A stretch of DNA of 64,000 bases from Notospermus geniculatus (taxonomy: Eukaryota > Nemertea > Pilidiophora > Heteronemertea > Lineidae): the NCBI GenBank assembly GCA_002633025.1, contig NMRB01001077.1, positions 1-64,000 on the forward strand. Reading direction: 5' to 3'. This document shows, piece after piece, positions 11,460 to 21,935 of the stretch. Both the position numbers and the translations under genes were made by a program. The notes below the pieces were generated by a model. It did not search any database. It saw only the letters and a program-made list of their open reading frames with translations, and was not told the origin of the DNA. The number at the start of each line of letters is the position of its first letter. The stretch's first letter is position 1.

Positions 11460-11866
11460 GTACCTTTACTCCGTAGAAAACACCGTTCTTTCTCGACCAT
11501 ATCTGACCAAAGATCAGACAGCTCTTGATTCCAATACGGCTTATGATACTTATACTTCTTTTTAGACCTGCGAGACATATCACATGTACGTAGATGCTTG
11601 CCCATTTCCGCAAACAATGCGTTTGAAAATTGACTGTATAATTCATCAACTTTATTCTGTGTTTTTTCAACGTATAAAATTCTCTCACAAATAAGTGCAA
11701 TTGCCTGATTCCAAACTTCATTATTCATAAACCTATCGGGTACAATACTGAAGAAATACCTTGGTATAGATTGGCCCGTACCACTCGTATCCGCTACAAC
11801 TTCCTCCACTTCAGATGTGAATTCTCCAAAACCTATGTCAACAACCATTGTCAGGACAGAATGATC
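11453..11866 (-). pseudogene. LINE ORF2 linker between endonuclease and reverse transcriptase
   Basis: The minus frame starts right after an inserted element with DHSVLTMVVDIGF and runs to FLRSKGTQ, where the next insertion begins. DHS supplies the conserved C-terminal Asp-His of APE-type endonucleases, while the rest of that domain is about 1.6 kb away at 13464-14219. The piece includes a Lys-rich stretch (MSRRSKKKYKYHKPYW) and a WNQEL motif common in LINE linkers. It is therefore a fragment of ORF2, not an independent gene. Confidence 0.8.
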
Positions 11867-11867
11867 A

Positions 11868-13460
11868 GGGCCGACCGCATCGAAACCCAGATAGTGAGAC
11901 GCGGAGATAGTGCTATCGGCGTACTAACGACAACCCGCTAAAACCAAGGACCCTATCACCGCACAGAACGCGCCGTTAAAGCGAGTTGACAATAGGCTAT
12001 CTGCAGATAGGAAATACGAAGTGCCGGGTGCGAGGTTGGCTTATAATCAACCGAAAGCCAGGAAATCTATTTATAACCGAGTGGGGCGATACCGCGTGCT
12101 TTTTTTGTTCACAATGCATATTTCTGGCGAAATGAATGTGGGTTCGAGAAACCGAACAATGCGATTGGCATTGGCATTGGCGTTTCGGGGACTGCGAAAA
12201 CTCTCATCGTCACGAATTATAAATTACGAGTCACGAAACGATTTCATGACATTGATGACGTTGTCGCAGAATGGCCTACCGTGGTTAAGGCTCATACACT
12301 AGGCAGTCAGTCAGGGCAGAAATGTCAGGTCAAAGAAGGTCTATGTTGGAGGTCTTTCTTGGTCGGGTGCTGGATGTCGTCTCCCTGAATTCTGGTAGTC
12401 GTCCTTCTGGTTCCAGTTCTGGGTGTGGTCTCCTGAGAGTCATGTGTTTTCCCAATTTGAAGTGACATGGTATAATCAGGAGTTGTAGGCCTATGGGACA
12501 AAGGCCCCTTTGTTAAGGTTAACACAACCCGCATCAGTGCCCAACAGTAGTGTCAAATTTTGGCAATAGATTAGGAATTTAGAATGAGAGAATTGCCAGA
12601 ATCGTACAACCATAAAATACCCAACTCCTACAACGTCATGACCCGGTTTCTTTGTCTCAATCCATGATGATCCGACTTTCGGCCTTGTGAACGACGTGGC
12701 AACATCTCGTTAACACGACGTCATTACCTTACAGAGATATTTCAAGCATTTCAAGCATATTTCTTGTAAATGAAAATTATGCAATTCGTAATTCGTAAAC
12801 TACGAAGATTTACGGCCATTCCTCGTTAAGACGTAACGAATTTGCACGTGGTCACGAAAGAGACGCAACGTCATACGTCAAAGTGATGACGTCATGGTCG
12901 AAGCATATTCGCATTTCATAATTCGCAGACGTTGCGGAACCTCCATATTAGCAGCGTCCTTTACGCGAAACTGCCGTTCTCAGTCAATTCATTTCCAAGC
13001 ATGAAGGTTTGTGTATGACGTGTCAGCACTGGTTCTAGAATATCAAGCAACTGGGTGAATGCTGCTTTAGGAAACCGATGACATGGAAAAAATTATCAAA
13101 AAATTCGTGATCTAGGACATCTTGGAATAGGTTGCGACGAATAAGTTGTCCTACTAGACCTAACTGCTTCGTCAAGATCATCTTCCACAAGAAATTATCT
13201 GCTTCCCCCCACCACATTTTGTTCCGTCCTGTCTCTATCGGCGCGGTAAAGGTGGTCTGAGCACCTTTAGCGAAATCGCCTATCAAGGTCTTAACGGCGG
13301 CAGGCCGATAGGCTATCGGAGTTTCTATGCGGCCATCGCTATCGGTGGTCTATCACTATTTTCCTATCGTACATTCTGTGCGGTCATTTACCGATACTGA
13401 TGGCGATACGGCACCGATAGGCTATCTGTACCGCTATCTGGGTTTCGATGCGGTCGGCCC
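11868..13460. mobile_element. 1.6-kb non-autonomous DNA transposon inserted in the LINE endonuclease
   Basis: The ends are perfect inverted repeats of about 27 bp (starting GGGCCGACCGCATCGAAACC). Subterminal CTATCGG/CCGATAG motifs recur many times on both sides. No transposase frame is present. Removing it rejoins the LINE frame cleanly (CRPP then DHSVL), so the insertion lost little or nothing; no multi-base target duplication is visible. The interior (12180-12960) holds further GTAATTCGTAA and TGACGTCA motifs. Confidence 0.82.
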
Positions 13461-14219
13461 AGGTGGCCTACAATTTTCACTAATAACAGAAGCAAGCCCT
13501 AAATCATCCACTAACTTTGAAACAGAGCTTTCTCTAAAACTAATACATCGACTTAAGCAGCCATGCGGAATTAACATATAATCAACAACAGAGCGACCGC
13601 GTGACGAAATAAAAGTAAAGTTGTCACATTCCGGCGTTACTCTACAATTTACAATACAAAACCTTATATCTTTCAAGAATTCAATAAATGCGTTGCCCTG
13701 CTCATTTCGGGCAGTGTCCAAAACAACTCTGTCAGGAATTTTATCAACTTCAAAAATCGTATCACTACAGGAACCAATCCGTGCGTTAAAATCTCCGCAG
13801 ATATAAATACCGTCGGCATAGCTAAAAGTGTAGACTAAAGCAATAAGATGACTAAAGAATTCCGTTGCATTGTTTCTTACTGAATTGCTCGGTGGTAAAT
13901 AGCAGGCAATCACCACAAACGATGAGTCTGAAGTTTTACTTTTCAGTTCCACCGCTAATAAACCTCCCACACTTTTATGCCCAATGCTAATGTCAAAAAT
14001 CCCAAACAGTTCGTCTCGGACCAAGACCCCCACTCCACCTGAACCCGTTGGGGCGTCTCTATGAATTTCAAACCGTCTATGATCGAACCATGTATAACCC
14101 TCCACAGACAACTTCTGTTCACCAGAGAGATGTGTCTCGTTCAAACACACTCTATCACTTCCCAAATGAGCAATGATCGGCTCACGAATTAATTTGTTCG
14201 TCTCAGACCATTTATTCAC
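13461..14219 (-). pseudogene. APE-type endonuclease domain of the LINE, split by an insertion
   Basis: About 250 residues of an exonuclease-endonuclease-phosphatase fold are readable: LNETHL near residue 28 holds the metal-binding Glu, GDFNAR near 141 the catalytic Asp-Asn, and SVVDYMLIP near 210 a further Asp. In working LINEs this domain nicks target DNA to start reverse transcription. The frame runs into the inserted element at CRPP, just before the essential Asp-His, so the domain is broken. The reported start Met may be internal, because upstream codons toward ORF1 are not clearly separated. Confidence 0.88.
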
Positions 14220-14276
14220 ATTCCATGATGATATCGATAACAGGTCTCGAACGGCTCGAGCGGGCTGGGCTTTCTC

Positions 14277-15455
14277 CTATTCATACCCACTCCTCCCCCT
14301 AGGGCTACCTCGCCCCCGACCACGACTACCAACTTGTTGGGGGTGTCCCCGCCTAGATCCGTTAGGAGGCCTCGAATCCTCTGCAGCGGTAGCTCCATAC
14401 CCGTCACTACCAGCATCACCCTCAGAACGAACTAGACGACCACTACCGGTAAACTTATAACGATCCCCGTTTGGGATCTCTTTCAAGATCTGCCGGAAGT
14501 TCAGATCCATTAATCTCTCTGCATGTGACTTAGCACCTTTCAAATAGGTACGGAAGGGAGTAAGAAATAAAAGTGGGAAATAAGAAGTGGGAAATTTTAG
14601 AATTTTGCGCGAATTTTTCAATTTCTCAAATTGGGAGTAAATTTTTTCCCATTTTGAGAAATTTTCTTAAAATGACTTGACATTTTGTCTAGATTTTTCG
14701 GGCGATATTTCTCAAAATGGGAATAAATTTTCTCCTAATTTGAGAAATTGAAAAATTCGCGCAAAATTCCAAAATTTCTCACTTCTTATTTTCCACTTTT
14801 ATTTCTTACTCCCTTACGTGAGAATTCTTCCGAATCCTTCAAGACTTGTTTTGCTTTCAAAACACAAATTTTCTCCTCAACAGAACCAAACCGGGCTTTG
14901 ACCACGCCCGGCTTTCCGTTCCGCGATTTTGTCCTTTCACACATCATAACCTTCACATTTGGCAATTTCAGGATATGACTCACAAGATTTTGAAATCTCT
15001 CCTGGAGGTTTTCATTCTCGACTAACGGCATATTTATAGCTATGATGGACACATCTGGATCGAAATCCGTAACATTCCCACCCGATGTTCCAACTGCCTT
15101 TAACTTCGTCTCCAACTGGTCGAGACGACCACTTATTTTCCCTATCTCTAGGCTATATCTATATAATCAGTCAAATCTTTGCGACACTTGTCCACACTTT
15201 CTTTAACTACTTTCAGACCATTATCAATATGTGCTCTAAACTCTGGCGGAGAGCCTTCTGATCTTCTTTAACGCTATGAATGAGTTCATATACGTCCTTT
15301 AAGGTCACCGGCTGATTTTCATCTATACGCGACATTTTCCCTGGTGGTTTACCCGACGGCCTAGATGGGGAGTCCGCTTCACTTTCGGAGGAGGAAACAC
15401 GATCTCTTTTTACAGGCCCTCGCTGTTGACTTTGTTGTTGCCCGGTTCCGCTCAT
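14277..15455 (-). pseudogene. ORF1-like protein of the LINE, broken by a MITE and a frameshift
   Basis: Three minus-strand segments make up the protein. The first, 15455-15213, is Ser/Gln/Pro-rich followed by a helical DVYELIHSVKEDQKAL segment. The second, 15115-14786, contains VKVMMCERTKSRNGKPGVVKARF, an RRM-like nucleic-acid-binding pattern of LINE ORF1. The third, up to 14540, contains SHAERLMDLNFRQILKEIP and an Arg/Gly-rich tail. A frameshift or stop lies between 15212 and 15115, and the MITE at 14553-14814 separates the last two. ORF1 proteins coat element RNA. Assignment rests on order, composition and these motifs. Confidence 0.7.
14553..14814. mobile_element. 262-bp palindromic MITE in the LINE ORF1
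   Basis: Long arms starting AGGGAGTAAGAAATAAAAG are inverted over about 90 bp, with a second GAAATT-rich inverted region inside. TACG occurs on both sides as a possible 4-bp target duplication. Confidence 0.8.
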
Positions 15456-15823
15456 GCGTAACGATTACAGAACACAAAGGCAGAAACACACCAGTCCGAA
15501 ACCACTATATTGAGTGCGTAAGCCGGCCTACCACCAGTGCACCGACGTACGTACATGTATAGAATGAAGTATAAGGGAACCAAGCCCTCAAATAACGACG
15601 TCCAAAAAAACGAAGTAACCTTCAAATTTCCTCAGTCCGTACAGCCCAAATTGTCCTTCCAGTTATAAAATTCCAACTTATCCACAACCAAGCTTCACAC
15701 GTACAACAGGACAGAAGAAAATCCAGATAAATTTGCAGAGCTGATTCAAACCAACCCGCCATAGTCCACAGCGCCATCATAGGGCGTAAAATCGCGGTTC
15801 AATATCGTACATTGTACACACCA
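15456..15823. other. Probable LINE 5' leader or unassigned sequence
   Basis: It follows directly upstream of the ORF1 start on the minus strand; no other gene or repeat border was found. Confidence 0.35.
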
Positions 15824-15932
15824 GGACCCATATTCATAAAACTACTTAAGTCTAAGTGTGACACTTATCCTTTGTTCAATACAAAAGATAAGTATCACAC
15901 TTTGACTTAAGTATGTTTATGAATATGGACCC
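15824..15932. mobile_element. MITE of about 109 bp, first of a tandem pair
   Basis: GACCCATATTCATAAA and its near complement bound a palindrome with inner ACTTAAGTC and GTGTGACACTTA arms. It closely resembles the next copy. Confidence 0.75.
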
Positions 15933-15933
15933 A

Positions 15934-16047
15934 GGCCCCGTATTCATAAAACTACTTAAGTCTGAGTGTGATACTTAGGCTATCTTTTGTGTTGAACAAA
16001 GGATAAGTGCCATACTTAGACTTAAGTAGTTTTATGAATATGGGGCC
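15934..16047. mobile_element. MITE of 114 bp, second of a tandem pair
   Basis: The ends GGCCCCGTATTCATAAA and TTTATGAATATGGGGCC are inverted, with inner arms AACTACTTAAGTCT and AGACTTAAGTAGTT. The ends also resemble the MITE at 327-466 (GGGGCCATATTCACG). Confidence 0.8.
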
Positions 16048-16070
16048 AGAATCGTACAAGTAGGCAGTCT

Positions 16071-16281
16071 TTAAAGGAGCACGGTATTGGATCTCAAATG
16101 CGTTATTTGACTGCCGACGTAGAGGGAGCCACCTAGCGGCAGTAACAGAAACTACAAAAATGCATTACAAAATGTACGGAGGAAATCGGGTCAACTCGCC
16201 AATACGTCGTTGGTCCCTGGGTTGGAGAGTGGCACAGTGGCGCCGGCTGTCGAGGAAAAGTGGCAATACCGTGCTCCTTTA
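16071..16281. mobile_element. TTAA-type MITE, 211 bp, family C
   Basis: TTAAAGGAGCACGGTATTG at the left pairs with CAATACCGTGCTCCTTTA at the right. The right TTAA is damaged where the integrase-element terminus abuts (from 16282). The TTAAAGGAGC start is shared with family A. Confidence 0.78.
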
Positions 16282-16373
16282 TACGGTGGCCCATAAGGGA
16301 CATTTTGTTTTTATTTTATATTTTTATTTTTTTTCTACTTTTCTCCGCGGAAATAATGTTTTCTCCGCGGAAT
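16282..16373. mobile_element. Truncated terminus of the CCGCGG integrase element
   Basis: Begins TACGGTGGCCCATAAGG, then an AT-rich stretch and two CCGCGG units, the reverse complement of the ends at 44213 and 45170. It is cut at a single N (16374), so the rest may have been lost in assembly. Confidence 0.85.
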
Positions 16374-16374
16374 N

Positions 16375-19300
16375 GGTAATTTCTCATGAAACATGACAAA
16401 AATAATCACAGATTGATTGGAAAGCGTTGCACTTGGAGAATGTGCGTCTGGTGCCTTACTTTAGGAAACTACGAATAGTTCTCATAACAAGTCATTTCTT
16501 TACACCTCAGTTTTGATAGTACAACTGGCTGCAGCAAAGCAAACTGCCAGTCACGTGATGAAATTGATGGGGACGTTCGGGTTTACTTGGAATAAGCGGC
16601 CTCAAAACGATTACTGCCAACAGTTTATGGAATCTAAACAAAAAACACTAGGGACACCTTCGCACAAGTTCTCTTCATTCTCACTGAAGAAGATGTCACT
16701 GAAAGGTCAGGATCAGCCAATAAAGCTCAAGGTCATTTGATGTGAATGTCAAGGTCGACCAATGATGTCAACTGTATCATGAGACTCCTTTGGGTAAAAA
16801 TATTCTGCTGCATTGGGTACAGAAGGAATATGTAAGATATCAACACTTCATTTACTGCCCCACCCCCTATACATGCCAGATGTTGACTACACCACAGAGA
16901 TTTCCAGTGTGAAATGAATACTGGATTAAATGTTGAGTACATGTTACTTTCAAGATTCTTTTACAACCTGTCGAATATGCTGGAACGACCCCGGAACGCT
17001 GAAATATCACCTGCTAGAATCTGATAGGACGTGTGTATGCTTCATTTGCAAAAGAAAAAACCCAGCTCAACTGAGCGTTAGCAAACCAAACATGTTCTGT
17101 TAACAGTCTGCTAACTGTTGGTAATCGAAAGAATTTGTAAGATGCCAGGATATCATTAGCGTGCACTTCGACCAACATGGGTGGATCTGTCATTGAAACA
17201 GCATTTCAGTAAACGCACCTTGAAAAACTTCAGCCATTAAAACCGCATGAAAAAACACAGGGTGAAAAGTGGGTACAGTGTATTTCCATTGATGGTTAGG
17301 CAAGGTTGTTCGAAAAATGCTTAGCTTTTTGCTGGTGAATGATACCTTTTTAGATCACATGGTGCGCTTAACAGTGGTTTTACTTAGCTTCATTCAGGGA
17401 TGCCTGCCTGTGTTACTCTAAATGTCCAATTTGCCACTGCAGATTGCATTTTTCCTGTGGCATAGCAAGTGATTGATATTAAGGAGTAGAAATTATCATT
17501 GGGACACACTGTACATTAAGTTAACTTACGCCATCTTGGAAAGTCCATCGTCACCATATGTCACCTGAGGTAATTAGAAAGCACGAACACGAATCAATCA
17601 TGGGTAGGGGGGTTATTAAGCCTTCACCAAATAAGAGAGCACCCTGCAGGTAATGTTGCAGCACTTGAAAACTGAAATTAAGAGTAAAGAAATCAATCAA
17701 ATTTTGGGAGGTACAGCCCTCAGGAAAGTGAAAGGAACCCCTGGTCCCTCACTGATGATGATGACCTACGGAGTGAGGTCCCTCATCAGTTACCACCCTT
17801 AAGGAAAGGGGAGCAAGCAAGGATAACAAATCACCCCAACCAGGGGTGGCAACAAGTTAAGAACCCAAGGGAGAGGAAGTGAATTAGTCACCTTTGGGCC
17901 GGTTGGTTTTGAAGTGATGTATTGCCCAATTAATTCATTGTGCATTACCTTTAATTACAAAACTCCAGTTTGCAATCAATCACTACAGCTCTCACTGGGA
18001 CAATCTCAGACCCTTTGAGGTGACAGACAGGAACTTGCCATCTGTGCTGCGGTCAAGCAAAGGGGCCAATCACCAAAAATATCCTCACTCAGACTGTCCC
18101 TTTGGACACAAATTCTACCGACCCGGTGTGCCTAACAACTCTCCAGTTATTGCTTGTAATGTACGATGACCTACACCTCATACGCCTGCCATCATGTTCC
18201 TTCCATGTACTGGAGTTCAGTGAGGAACAGTGTCATCTGGACGCAAGGACCAAGGCATCGTTGAGGATACTATTTTTCTGTGACACCCATAGCTACATGT
18301 AGTTTGGTACAGGGTTCTTCAGCCTTGGAAACAAACCATAAGTCTCCTCAACATCAAATAATCAGAGACTAAAAATACTTCGGTAATTTCCTCCTACACC
18401 TGTTCTCTTCCTCTCCTATTTACGGTCAGAAATTATAATTGCAATCAATGCAACAGAGGAAAACCTCCAATTATCTTTGATCTCTGGACAAAAGGCATGA
18501 TCAGATCTCATTCCTCGGACATGATTGTCTTGATATTGCTGGAAGTAAGTGTCAGAGGTCACCTTGCCCAGTAATCAGCATTTTGTCATAAACTTAGAGG
18601 CGATTTCTGGGGAAATGAACCCAGTGTCCAGTTGGCTGACGATCCTTCAGACAATGGAATCATTCAATCTACTATTGCTTTGATTTTGATTCCACGTCAT
18701 CCTTACGTACATCCTAAAAGAACCATTTTTTAAATATAAAATTTAACAATGTACAGTACAATCTCAAGCATGAAAAGAAATACATGTACATGCACACCCC
18801 AAAGCTCAAGCTGAAGTGAAACTTTCCTGTTGACGTACATGTACATGTACATATCAAGAACATGGTCGTCCCATCTTTCCAAATGACTGTATAGTGCGTG
18901 TGGTCACAGAAATGGATGCAAGATTGAGGGCTCATTTTGATCAGCAGGAGTAAATCGTCAAATTAAGGGATTCGCAGGTCAAGGAAACAACGCACTTTTA
19001 GTAGAAAGAGAAACAAGAAAGCAAAAAGAAAAGTGTCGAAGTAGAATTCAGGTCCACAAAGATGAAAAAGGGACAGGAAGTCCCTGGCTTACCTTTCATA
19101 TCTCATATTACAAGCACAAGGTATTATCTGTCGAGACGAAAATAACATCAAATGTACAGAAAAACCGGAAATATCGGTCAGTCAAAATATCTGGTTTTGT
19201 ATACCCCAGGTTTCAGCTGCATGCCAATGGGCAAGCTTATGAAGTGCTCCAGGGTGATGCTTCAGGCAGCACATTCCATGCATAGAGACCAGTGTAACAC

Positions 19301-19748
19301 ATGGCGACACCCCGAGGCCATATTTCACTCCTGCTCTCTCAGTGAATTTATCAATTTGCAATTTCAAACTACTCTTCACACTTGAAGATCACTTAATTGC
19401 AAAATGACATCTCGACAGCGTTCACTTGATTTCGTTCTTGCAATCGAATTCATCAACACCGATGAAAGTACTTTTAGTACTTCAACTGGTTCACAAGACA
19501 GTTCGTAGGGAGCCCAAGACATGCAAGAACAATAGTGATATGAAACAGAGTGACAGGTTCGAACCCCGATTGAATTTACTTATGTTTGATAACTTCACAA
19601 ATTACATATATAGTTGCAGGTACTTTGGTACTTTCTACCCAAGAAGTCAATGACGAGGAGGTTCTGGAGGCCCTAATTTTGCTTCGTTATATTGATTAAA
19701 TCAGTCTCAAAATCTGCCCCCTCCCAGGAACCTTCAACTGGGATCTTT
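16375..19748. other. Non-coding stretch without recognisable gene
   Basis: Open frames reach only 60-78 codons and show no domain. No inverted repeats of note. It may be intronic or intergenic, and small exons could be missed. Confidence 0.45.
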
Positions 19749-21935
19749 TCAACACATTTTTCTGCATACTTCACCCCGTGGGGTTGATGAGCGATTACTT
19801 AACTACCAACCTAAGGGTACTGGTAGGAAGGACTCATGTTGTAGGGGGTCGATCGTTACGACTAAACTAAGTTCCTCGTTATATGTGACGTAACCCGAGT
19901 TAGACATCCCTGATGCAAGAAGCTCAAGGCAAAAGTCACACTATGATGCTGCACGTAACAATCTGGACCACTGGGGCAACAATGCCAAATCTAGCAAGAA
20001 TCTGCCTGGAGAACACCTCAGGAACTGCCTTAAGTTATGAGACAGAAAAGCGTTTGTCAAACGTTTGCCAAAAGCTATGGGCGGTTGAGGTCTGTGATCA
20101 ACGAGGTAACTTGTGTCGGCGAGGAGTATGGTCATTTATCATGCAGTTTAGGGGTACAAAGCTATCCTACTGGGAAAGGAAGGTCTGAACTGATGTTAAA
20201 CGGCCTCGATGAACATCATCATTAAGGTTATGTAGCACAAGATTAAAAAAAGACCGAGTTTGGGACAAGTTTGGACGACGGTCTCAAGTTCAGTAGCCAA
20301 GAAAAGCAAACTTGTCACCTCAGTACCTGAGATTTCAATGCTTGTAGTTTTACCCAGCTGCGATAATTTGGTATTTCAAGACAAAGAACCAACCAAGATG
20401 AAGTTCTTGAGGATGACATTCCAAAGGTTTCGGCGAAGAAACCCAAAATACTTCCTATATAACAAGCCCACCCTCCGTAATGGTCATACCGGAAGTGAAA
20501 TCAACAGGTTTTTAGAAGAATGTAACTTCAGGCAAGAGGCTGATGGTATCCCCAGATCATCAACACCGCAGACCTACACGCGTCCCCCTTTATCCCTCGA
20601 CAAATGACGAAAATCTCAACTTCAAATTGCTCATTTAAGTGTCGGTAAATACTGTAACAATGGGACAGGAAATTGCAGATATCAATAAAACACCATGTAC
20701 AAGATAACTAGAATAGTTTCGTTCCGTCAATTATTTTCTGCCACAGTGCATGAGAAAAGAAAAGAGCGATTAGCATCCATCTGAGCAAATTCAACATATT
20801 TTTCTGCATACTTCACCCCGTGGGGTTGATGAGCGATTTTAACTACCAACCTAAGGGTACTGGTAAGAAGGACTCATGTTGTAGGGGGTCGATCGTTACG
20901 ACTAAACTAGTCTCTCATTATATGTGACGCAACTCGAGTTAGACATCCCTGATGCAAGAAGCTCAAGGCAAAAGTCACACTATGATGCTGCACGTAACAA
21001 TCTGGACCACTGGGGCAACAATGCCAAATCTAGCAAGAAATCTGCCTGAAGAACACCTCAGGAACTGCCTTAAGTTATGAGACAGAAAAGCGTTTGTCAA
21101 AAGTTTGCCAAAAGCTATGGGCGGTTGAGGTCTGTGATCAACGAGGTAACTTGTGTCGGCGAGGAGTATGGTCATTTATCATGCAGTTTAGGGGTACAAA
21201 GCTATCCTACTGGGAAAGGAAGGTCTGAACTGATGTTAAACGGCCTCGATGAACATCATCATTAGGGTTATGTAAAGCAAGACAAGTTTTACCTTTGCTT
21301 CAGGTATTTTTGCTTGAGGCTTGGCTTGGAGGACTTGTCATAAAGAGCTGCCACCCTACTGAGATACAGACATCGGAAATGGCACAAGATTAAAAAAAGA
21401 CCGAGTTTGGGACAAGTTTGGATGACGGTCTCAAGTTCAGTAGCCCAGAAAAGCAAACTTGTCACCTCGGTACCTGAGATTTCAATGCTTGTAGTTTTAC
21501 CCAGCTGCGATAATTTGGTATTTCAAGACAAAGAACCATCCAAGATGAAGTTCTTGAGGATGACATTCCAAAGGTTTCGGCGAAGAAACCCAAAATACTT
21601 CCTATATAACAAGCCCACCCTCCGTAATGGTCATACCGGAAGTGAAATCAACAGGTTTTTAGAAGAATGTAACTTCAGGCAAGAGGCTGATGGTATCCTC
21701 AGATCATCAACACCGCAGACCCACACGCGTCCCCCTTTATCCCTCGACAAATGACGAAAATCTCAACTTCAAATTGCTCATTTAAGTGTCGGTAAATACT
21801 GTAACAATGGGACAGGAAATTGCAGATATCAATAAAACACCAAGTACAAGATAACTAGAATAGTTTCGTTCCGTCAATTATTTTCTGCCACAGTGCATGA
21901 GAAAAGAAAAGAGCGATTAGCATCCATCTGAGCAA
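19749..21935. repeat. Tandem duplication: copy A 19749-20788, copy B about 20791-21935
   Basis: Both copies share the same ordered sequence, from TTTTTCTGCATACTTCACCC to GCATCCATCTGAGCAA, with few substitutions. Copy B has about 104 extra bases (roughly 21277-21381) that are missing in A. Open frames of 62, 64-66 and 115 codons are kept in both copies, but the identity is equally high at DNA level, so this is no evidence of coding. High identity implies a recent event or an assembly duplication. Confidence 0.9.

Larger units (their letters stand above)
9301..15455 (-). mobile_element. Decayed non-LTR retrotransposon (LINE), interrupted by later insertions
   Basis: Read on the minus strand from about 15455 down to 9301, the pieces are an ORF1-like protein, an APE-type endonuclease, a linker and a reverse transcriptase, in the usual LINE order. 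Insertions interrupt ORF1 (14553-14814), the endonuclease end (11868-13460) and the linker (about 10680-11459, containing the assembly gap). The reverse transcriptase is frameshifted and stops abruptly at 9301, so the 3' end is missing. The clade (CR1, Jockey, RTE or other) was not resolved. The 5' border may extend to about 15790. Confidence 0.85.

Noticed and set aside
10699-11721. Long open frames on both strands over 10.7-11.7 kb
   Set aside because: They consist of N bases.
19556-19570. GGTTCGAACCCC, a B-box-like sequence
   Set aside because: No A box, acceptor stem or cloverleaf around it.
20260-21754. Two 115-codon frames kept in both tandem copies
   Set aside because: Conservation is at DNA level from the duplication; no domain or codon bias is evident.
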